Positions 14,071 to 19,115 of a stretch of 19,115 nt of DNA are shown in pieces. This DNA comes from Clostridia bacterium (GTDB lineage Bacteria > Bacillota > Clostridia > Oscillospirales > CAG-272): assembly GCA_017452565.1 (NCBI GenBank), contig JAFTMF010000094.1, forward strand, positions 1-19,115. The letters are read 5' to 3'. How positions within the stretch are numbered: position 1 is the stretch's first letter; every line of letters begins with the position of its first letter. A model generated the notes under the pieces. The model was not told the origin of the DNA, ran no database searches, and worked only from the letters and a program-made list of their open reading frames with translations. Both the position numbers and the translations under genes were made by a program.

Positions 14071-15495
14071 ATGTCTGCCACATCTCCTTCAATTTTGCTC
14101 ATCACCTGCGATGAGCTCAACCGCGATACCTTGAGCCTTTACGGCAATCGTGCCATATCTACGCCGCATATGGATGCCCTCGCTGAGGGGGGCGTGCGCT
14201 TTGAGCGCGCCCATACGGTGAGTCCGTGGTGTTTGCCTGCCCGTTGTGCGCTCCTCACCGGTAGATACCCCCACAACAGCGGGGCATACAGCAATTTCCG
14301 AAAATGTCCGCTGGACAACGGGCTTCCCAATCTCTTCACCCAGCTGAAGGAGGCAACCTATCACGTTTCGATGTTCGGAAAGTGCCATTTTGCTCCCGTT
14401 CCTTACGGCGAAACCCGTCCTGACCGCACGCTCCCTTACGATTCCTTCAAGGACTATTATCTCTCCTTGGGGCTGGATCATCTGGATCTGGAGGATGATA
14501 AGCAGGTTTCGGTGTGGTTTATGGACGATTGGGCCAAAGAAGCAGCTGCAGACGGTACGCTGGAGGCTGCACGAGCAGCTGTGTGGAATCAGGAGCTGGC
14601 CAAGGTCTATCCTTTCCCGGGCAGAGAGGAGATGCATCCCGATATCTGGGTAGCAGACAAGGCGGTGGACTATATCCGAAGTGCTCCCCCGGAGAGTCCT
14701 CTTTTTGCGTGGGTCTCTTTCAGCGGACCGCATTATCCCATGGATCCGCCTCAGCGCTACATTGACGGGGTAAATGCAGATTTGCTGACCCCGATGGTGC
14801 GCCGTGAAGGAGAACTGGATAGCGCGGATCGCATCCAGCATCGCTCCTACTTTGGCGGTGGCAATATGGACGGCTGTCATACTGCTCCCGGTGGCGGTTG
14901 CAAAAACTACGATGAGGACTATTGGCAGAGACTGCGAATTTGCTATAACGCCAACGTAAAGCTCATCGACGATATGGTAGGCAAGGTAGTTGCTGCAGCC
15001 CGTGAGCGGTATGGCGAGAATCTGCTGATTATCTTTACCGCCGATCACGGTGAGATGCTGGGCAATCACGGTGTATGGGGGAAGCACAACTGTGCCTACC
15101 GAGAGGTGTGGAGTCTGCCATTGTTTGTGGACTTCCCTGACGGAAGAGGTGCGGGAACTGTCTCCGATGCGCTGGTCAATACCTGCGATATCCTACCCAC
15201 CTGTCTGGAAGCGGCAGGGAAGACTGCGATTGCGCCCACCGACGGCGTGAGTCTGTACAATCCGTCCCATCGTGCCTACACCTTCTCGGAAGGGGAGGGA
15301 TTTGTAGCGGTCTACGATGGCAGATTCAAGTACGTTCACGTACAGAAGAAAGGGGAGCACTTCCGAGAGCTTCTGGATACGCTGGAAGATCCCTGCGAAT
15401 TTGAAAATCGGATTGCCGATCCTCGCTATGCCGCCGATCTGGCGCGGCTGCGGGAGGCGGTCATCGAGCACTTTATGGGCAAGGTTTTGCCTTGA
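14071..15495 (+). CDS. Cys-type sulfatase (alkaline phosphatase superfamily)
   Basis: This 474-aa hydrolase is predicted to cleave sulfate esters. The sulfatase signature SPWCLPARCALLTGRYP contains C-x-P-x-R, with Cys54 as the residue converted to formylglycine. Metal-binding residues are expected at Asp14 (in LLITCDELNRDTL) and Asp325-His326 (in FTADHGEMLG), and GKHNCAYRE supplies a conserved Lys/His. The C-terminus has the usual DP.EFENR...YA.DL..LR ending. There is no signal peptide from the ATG at 14071, so the protein appears cytoplasmic. That start has GGAG (14061-14064) and lies downstream of the predicted promoter. Neither a formylglycine-generating enzyme nor an anaerobic sulfatase-maturing radical-SAM enzyme is in view. 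A phosphonate monoester hydrolase or other member of the superfamily cannot be excluded. Confidence 0.88.
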   Translation: MSATSPSILLITCDELNRDTLSLYGNRAISTPHMDALAEGGVRFERAHTVSPWCLPARCALLTGRYPHNSGAYSNFRKCPLDNGLPNLFTQLKEATYHVSMFGKCHFAPVPYGETRPDRTLPYDSFKDYYLSLGLDHLDLEDDKQVSVWFMDDWAKEAAADGTLEAARAAVWNQELAKVYPFPGREEMHPDIWVADKAVDYIRSAPPESPLFAWVSFSGPHYPMDPPQRYIDGVNADLLTPMVRREGELDSADRIQHRSYFGGGNMDGCHTAPGGGCKNYDEDYWQRLRICYNANVKLIDDMVGKVVAAARERYGENLLIIFTADHGEMLGNHGVWGKHNCAYREVWSLPLFVDFPDGRGAGTVSDALVNTCDILPTCLEAAGKTAIAPTDGVSLYNPSHRAYTFSEGEGFVAVYDGRFKYVHVQKKGEHFRELLDTLEDPCEFENRIADPRYAADLARLREAVIEHFMGKVLP

Positions 15496-15506
15496 TGCAA
15501 AGTACA

Positions 15507-15536
15507 AAAAGCCGACGGATGATTCCGTCGGCTTTT
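15507..15536. terminator. Bidirectional terminator between the sulfatase and the leftward metallopeptidase gene
   Basis: AAAAGCCGACGGA (15507-15519) pairs over 13 bp with TCCGTCGGCTTTT (15524-15536), with a TGAT loop. The A-run and T-run at the two ends allow termination in both directions. Confidence 0.9.
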
Positions 15537-15560
15537 GCATTTGTTTGCGTTTGTATGAAA

Positions 15561-16625
15561 TTACTTAACTTTCAGGTAATCGTCGGCTTCGGGGTAACGA
15601 TCACGGATAGACTGACGAAGAGGTGCCTTGCCTTCCAGTGCGTTTCTGCCGCCCTGCTCACGAGGCTTGGTGGTGGGGGTGTCAAGATCGGAAGCGATAT
15701 ATTCGTCCCAAAGCTCATCCAAAGTCTTGCCCAGTGCGCCGGTTCCTTCGAAAATTACGTCCCAAGCCTTGCCGTCATTTGTCCAATCGGCACGAGGGAA
15801 GTTCTTTTCGGTGATTTCCTTCTGCATACGGGCGATGATGTCAATATCCTTGGTGGAGTAGGTATAGTCCAGCCATACCCAGAAACGAACGCCGGTTACG
15901 TAGCTGCTCTCGGTCTGAGAGGTCTGCAAAGACCAGCACATATCGTTGTAATAACCACGCTTGAAGGAGTAGAGGTAACGGCAGTAATCGGCAAAACGCT
16001 CGATCATATAGGTGTCTTCACCGGAGGTGGGAAGCCAGTTGCCGTCCCAACCGCCCTGCATAATGTGAGAAAACTCGTGGGTCAGACAGTCGAAGTCTTC
16101 GGGATTGTTCTTCAGCCATTTGTCGTGGATGTGTACCTCGTTGCCGCTTGCGCTGGCCACTTCATAACCGAAATCTTCGAATTTCAGAGTGATGGTAGTG
16201 GGGGTAGTTTTCGCTGCGAAACGAGCGTACATCTGAGGATAGCAATACCAGAAGAGCTTTGCGCAGGTAACGATCTGCTCGGGAGAGGTGTTGCCATTGG
16301 AGCCGGACAAATTCACGTTCAATGTGAATTTTTTGCCGTTGACCTTGGCGGACATAGTGATAGTCTGAGATTTCGGACGAACCTTGACGATTACGCCGTC
16401 CAGGATCTCGCACATATCGAAGAGACGTTCGGTAGCCTCGCTATCTTCCAGATTGAAGGAAGCGGGGAAAGCGGTGCCTTCCTCCAAGTGGAGATGCTCT
16501 TTGGGAGCGGGGGTGGTTACGGGAGCTGTTGTGGTGGTTGCGGTAGTTGTGGTGTCGGGAGTTTGGGTGCATCCGGTAAGCATAAGAGCTGCAAGACCGA
16601 TGCAAATCAGGGATTTCAATTTCAT
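15561..16625 (-). CDS. Lipoprotein with BSP-like zinc metallopeptidase domain
   Basis: This 354-aa secreted lipoprotein has lipobox LTGC (lipidated Cys19), then a threonine-rich linker (about 20-40), and a globular domain with a gluzincin-like motif. HEFSH at residues 183-187 is followed by ERFADYCRYLY (Glu209, Asp213), and the surroundings (LTHEFSHIMQ, WLPTSGEDTYMIERFADY) match the plant/bacterial basic secretory protein (PF04450-like) peptidases, where helix HExxH is followed by an E.xADY helix. The downstream segment (TGVRFWVWLDYTYS) also fits that fold. It would act outside the cell on an unknown protein substrate. The start at 16625 has AAAGG (16635-16639 on the complement) and a consensus promoter. 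A terminator follows, so it is monocistronic. Family assignment rests on the motif and its flanks, without a search. Confidence 0.82.
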   Translation of the reverse strand: MKLKSLICIGLAALMLTGCTQTPDTTTTATTTTAPVTTPAPKEHLHLEEGTAFPASFNLEDSEATERLFDMCEILDGVIVKVRPKSQTITMSAKVNGKKFTLNVNLSGSNGNTSPEQIVTCAKLFWYCYPQMYARFAAKTTPTTITLKFEDFGYEVASASGNEVHIHDKWLKNNPEDFDCLTHEFSHIMQGGWDGNWLPTSGEDTYMIERFADYCRYLYSFKRGYYNDMCWSLQTSQTESSYVTGVRFWVWLDYTYSTKDIDIIARMQKEITEKNFPRADWTNDGKAWDVIFEGTGALGKTLDELWDEYIASDLDTPTTKPREQGGRNALEGKAPLRQSIRDRYPEADDYLKVK

Positions 16626-16682
16626 AATTTTTTACCTTTCTCTAAATTATTCCCATTAAAACGCAAATTAGATCTTACCATT

Positions 16683-16711
16683 AGTATACCAAATGAATAA
16701 AGATTTGTCAA
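16683..16711 (-). promoter_or_regulatory. Sigma-A promoter of the metallopeptidase lipoprotein gene
   Basis: On the complement: TTGACA (16706-16711), 17 bp, TATACT (16683-16688). It gives a leader of about 50 nt. Confidence 0.85.
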
Positions 16712-16712
16712 G

Positions 16713-16739
16713 AAAAAAACTATCGGAAAGATATAGTTT
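16713..16739 (-). terminator. Possible AT-rich terminator of the aldolase-like gene
   Basis: On the complement, AAACTAT (16733-16739) pairs with ATAGTTT (16717-16723) and runs into seven T residues (16713-16719 region), directly before the next promoter's -35 box. Just upstream, GTTTAAAT and ATTTAAAC (16736-16743 and 16760-16767) form a second, partly overlapping inverted repeat. The stem is short and AT-rich, so this is tentative. Confidence 0.5.
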
Positions 16740-16783
16740 AAATTGATGGGTTTAGATAGATTTAAACTTTTATAGTACGGTTT

Positions 16784-17392
16784 TCAAGTATTTTCCAATC
16801 CGTCGTTCAGTCGTCTGCAATGATCGGCAAGGGTTTCCGGCGATTCTGCATTCAATCCGGTGAGGGTGCAGGCGGCAATGCGGGGCAAGGAAAGAAGATG
16901 GGAAACCTCGGAATGTGGAATCCGACACGCAAGGATGGTCAGCTTGGGGAATGCGGCGGTGAATTCTTTCAACATTTCATCATCTGCCCACAGATGGGGC
17001 GCAAACAGTCCGGCGGTCGAAAGTCCGTTTTGAGCAGCAGCCAATAATTCGGAAAGGGTGGTGCACTGGGGGAGATAGAGGATTCCGTGCTCTTTGCAAA
17101 GCTCGGCCAACTTTTTGGAATAGCCGGGGGAGGAGATGTACCGTGCGCCGGCAGAAATGGCAGTGCGTGCCAAAGAAAGAGAGGTTACCGCTCCCGCACC
17201 CAAAATCAGATCCGGAAAAAGACGGCTGCCGCTACTAAGGGCGTTGGGGGTGAAAGGGACTTCCATAGAAAATTCTGCGGCAGAAATACCGCCGCTGCAA
17301 AGGGCGGCCAGCAAGGGAAGAGTCAACTCGGGCTTTTTGGGTGAAAGCATGGGAATGAGACGGGTCTCCGTGATGCGGGCAAGTGTATCCAT
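16784..17392 (-). CDS. KDPG/KHG aldolase-like protein lacking the catalytic lysine
   Basis: The 202-aa protein has the length and motif order of class I 2-keto-3-deoxy-6-phosphogluconate/4-hydroxy-2-oxoglutarate aldolases (Eda). ALCSGGISAAEFS matches the ALxxGGxxxxEVT strand, followed by PDLILGAGAV, AGARYISSPG, CKEHGILYLPQCTTLSELLAA and a C-terminal LPRIAACTLTGL. Key residues differ. Glu40 aligns with Eda Glu45, but Eda Arg49 becomes Glu44. The Schiff-base lysine of the KFFPAE motif (Eda Lys133) aligns with Gly128 in TAGLFAPH, and the phosphate-binding PTGG motif is replaced by ACRIP. It is therefore unlikely to be a standard aldolase and may bind a ligand or have another activity. The ATG at 17392 is supported by a GAGG site and a perfect promoter. 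Confidence 0.8.
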   Translation of the reverse strand: MDTLARITETRLIPMLSPKKPELTLPLLAALCSGGISAAEFSMEVPFTPNALSSGSRLFPDLILGAGAVTSLSLARTAISAGARYISSPGYSKKLAELCKEHGILYLPQCTTLSELLAAAQNGLSTAGLFAPHLWADDEMLKEFTAAFPKLTILACRIPHSEVSHLLSLPRIAACTLTGLNAESPETLADHCRRLNDGLENT

Positions 17393-17447
17393 ATCAACCT
17401 CGTATTATATTCTGATCTTCGTACCGATCGAATTCTACATATATATT

Positions 17448-17476
17448 ATTATAACGGATTTGCATTTTTCTGTCAA
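17448..17476 (-). promoter_or_regulatory. Perfect sigma-A promoter of the aldolase-like gene
   Basis: On the complement: TTGACA (17471-17476), 17 bp, TATAAT (17448-17453). The leader to the ATG at 17392 is about 48 nt. Confidence 0.87.
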
Positions 17477-17519
17477 GGAGCGACGAATGAAAAAGTTTGA
17501 TAAAACTTTTGCCGAGGGC

Positions 17520-17548
17520 TTGCGAAATATCGGTTTTTATGGTAAAAT
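17520..17548 (+). promoter_or_regulatory. Predicted promoter of the pcrA-type helicase gene
   Basis: TTGCGA (17520-17525), 17 bp, TAAAAT (17543-17548). It is divergent from the promoter at 17448-17476. The leader would be about 75 nt and contains CGGGA/TCCCG (17565-17569 and 17581-17585) followed by a T-rich run (17588-17597), a weak attenuator-like element. Confidence 0.55.
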
Positions 17549-17630
17549 AAAAGTAGCGCGCCGACGGGAACAGTCAATGCTCCCGCCTTTCTTTTTTGGT
17601 GCAGCACCCCGAACAGTATGAGGTTACAAT

Positions 17631-19115
17631 ATGAATCAAGAAATGCTTCAAAATAAATTTTCAGCACTGAAACGCTCCCTCTTTGACCGCCTGTATAAAA
17701 ATCTCAACGACCGTCAGAAAGAGGCAGTTTATACCGTCAACAATCCGCTCTTGGTATTGGCAGGTGCCGGTAGCGGCAAAACCACCGTTTTGGTACAGCG
17801 CATTGCCTTTATTATCCGTTACGGCAACGCCTACTACGAAAATCGCAGCGGTATCACCGAGGCGGATCTGGACGCACTGGAACAGGCGAAGAATCTGCCG
17901 GATGAAGAACTGGCAACCTTTATGGAGCAATACGCCGTCAATCCCGCACCTTCTTGGGCTGTGCTGGCCATTACCTTTACCAACAAGGCAGCCGGCGAGA
18001 TGAAGGAACGCTTGGAGAAGGTTGTGGGCAACGAAAAGGGCGCCGGTGACATTTGGGCAGGTACCTTCCACTCGATTTGCGTTCGTCTCCTCCGTCGCTT
18101 TGGCGAAGGCGTCGGATTGGCTCGCTCCTTCACCATCTACGATACCGATGACAGCAAAAAGCTGATTTCTTCCATTCTGAAAGAACTGAATTTGGACGAA
18201 AAGCTGCTGCCTCCCAAAACCGTGCAGAACGTGATCAGCAAAGCCAAGGATAAGCTGATGACCCCTGCGGATCTGCGTGCAGCGGCAGGGAAGGACGTCC
18301 GCCTTGGGCAGGTTGCAAGAATCTACGAGCTGTATCAGAAGCGTCTGCTGGAATCGGATGCCGTAGATTTCGACGATATTATCGTGAAAACCGTGGATCT
18401 GCTCACCATTAGTGAGGAAGCACGCAACTATTGCCAGCGCCGCTTCCGCTACGTCTGCGTGGATGAGTATCAGGACACCAACCACGCTCAGTTCATTTTG
18501 GCGACTCTTCTCTCCGGCGGCTACCGCAATCTGATGGTAGTAGGCGATGACGACCAGTCTATCTATCGCTTCCGGGGAGCAACCATCGAAAACATCCTCA
18601 GCTTTGACAAAACCTTCCCCGATGCCAAGGTCATCAAGCTGGAGCAGAACTATCGCTCTACCGAAAAGATTTTGCAGGCGGCCAACGGCGTGATTTCCCA
18701 CAATATCAGCCGAAAGGGAAAAGAACTGTGGACCGCCAAAGAGGGCGGAGATCCCATTCGTCTGCGGAAACTGGGAACACAAAACGAAGAGGCAGTCTTT
18801 ATTTCCGAAAAGATTCAGCAGATCTGCCGCAAGGAAGGCAAAAAGTTCAGCGATTTTGCCGTTCTCTACCGTATGAACGCACAGTCCAACTCTATCGAGA
18901 AGGTGTTTGCCAAGAGTGGCATCCCTTATAGAGTGATCGGCGGCACTCGCTTCTACGAGCGCAAGGAAATCAAGGATGTAATGGCATATCTTTGCTTGGT
19001 GCAGAATCCTAACGATAATATCCGTCTGGATCGAATCATCAACGAGCCCAAGCGTAAAATCGGCAATACCACTCTTGCGGCAATCGGAGAAATTGCAGCG
19101 GTGGAGGGCGTTTCC
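17631..19115 (+). CDS. pcrA: ATP-dependent DNA helicase PcrA/UvrD (superfamily 1), 3'-truncated by the window edge
   Basis: PcrA/UvrD unwinds DNA 3'-5' during repair and clears replication-transcription conflicts. The first 495 residues are present and the frame is open to the last base. Visible SF1A motifs are the Q motif LNDRQKEAV (25-33), Walker A GAGSGKT (45-51, Lys50), motif Ia ITFTNKAAGEM (114-124), GTFHS (144-148), Walker B DEYQDT (278-283), motif III GDDDQSIYRFRGA (305-317) and motif IV LEQNYRST (337-344). Domain 2A begins after that (YRVIGGTRFYERKEIKDVMAYL). About 40 residues (66-104) are inserted between motifs I and Ia relative to Bacillus PcrA; I associate such an insert with clostridial members. 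The ATG at 17631 has a modest AGG upstream. The remaining roughly 250 residues are outside the window. Confidence 0.94.
   Translation, partial: MNQEMLQNKFSALKRSLFDRLYKNLNDRQKEAVYTVNNPLLVLAGAGSGKTTVLVQRIAFIIRYGNAYYENRSGITEADLDALEQAKNLPDEELATFMEQYAVNPAPSWAVLAITFTNKAAGEMKERLEKVVGNEKGAGDIWAGTFHSICVRLLRRFGEGVGLARSFTIYDTDDSKKLISSILKELNLDEKLLPPKTVQNVISKAKDKLMTPADLRAAAGKDVRLGQVARIYELYQKRLLESDAVDFDDIIVKTVDLLTISEEARNYCQRRFRYVCVDEYQDTNHAQFILATLLSGGYRNLMVVGDDDQSIYRFRGATIENILSFDKTFPDAKVIKLEQNYRSTEKILQAANGVISHNISRKGKELWTAKEGGDPIRLRKLGTQNEEAVFISEKIQQICRKEGKKFSDFAVLYRMNAQSNSIEKVFAKSGIPYRVIGGTRFYERKEIKDVMAYLCLVQNPNDNIRLDRIINEPKRKIGNTTLAAIGEIAAVEGVS

Noticed and set aside
15492..16700. Open frame of 402 codons on the plus strand
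   Set aside because: It is antisense to the metallopeptidase lipoprotein, whose signal peptide, motifs, promoter and terminator are all in order. The plus-strand frame starts inside a terminator.
17661..18782. Open frame of 373 codons on the minus strand
   Set aside because: It is antisense to the helicase gene, which carries all the SF1 motifs in order. The minus frame has no recognisable domain.

Overview
The window looks like chromosomal DNA of a spore-forming, low-to-moderate GC Firmicute, most likely a gut-type clostridium of the Oscillospiraceae/Ruminococcaceae kind. The evidence is a full-length Spo0A, a YtfJ/GerW-type sporulation protein, the clostridial order M50 protease - scpA - scpB - DUF2953 - ytfJ - dacF - rluB, a diaminopimelate decarboxylase, a PcrA-type helicase with a linker I associate with clostridia, and perfect or near-perfect sigma-A promoters (TTGACA, 17 bp, TATAAT-like) in front of most transcription units. 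Family names come from motif recognition by eye; no database search was run.

Layout. (1) Positions 1-6764 hold a long rightward operon-like run: the 3' part of lysA, a site-2-protease-like M50 peptidase, scpA, scpB, a DUF2953 protein, ytfJ, a D,D-carboxypeptidase (dacF type) and rluB, closed by a strong terminator. It joins lysine/peptidoglycan precursor supply, condensin loading, spore functions, wall trimming and rRNA modification. (2) Positions 6765-7850 hold spo0A with its own promoter and a bidirectional terminator facing a small leftward lipoprotein (7869-8363). (3) Positions 8532-9922 hold tRNA-Val(CAC) with promoter and terminator, then a VanZ-like membrane protein and trmO. (4) Positions 9960-11997 hold a single large BspA-type leucine-rich-repeat lipoprotein, whose promoter sits inside a perfect 12-bp inverted repeat. 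(5) Positions 12074-14016 hold ptsH-ptsI, the general PTS phosphotransferases, followed by a separately promoted Cys-type sulfatase (14071-15495). (6) On the left-going strand are a lipoprotein with a metallopeptidase HExxH motif (15561-16625) and a KDPG-aldolase-like protein that has lost its catalytic lysine (16784-17392). (7) The window ends inside a rightward pcrA/uvrD helicase gene.

Most of the window is ordinary core genome, and I see no mobile element, CRISPR array or obvious defence system. The points most worth a second look are: a hairpin burying the dacF ribosome binding site; an HPr with arginine where the regulatory Ser46 should be; an aldolase-fold protein lacking both the Schiff-base lysine and the phosphate-binding motif; and the palindromic operator-like element over the promoter of the duplicated LRR lipoprotein.
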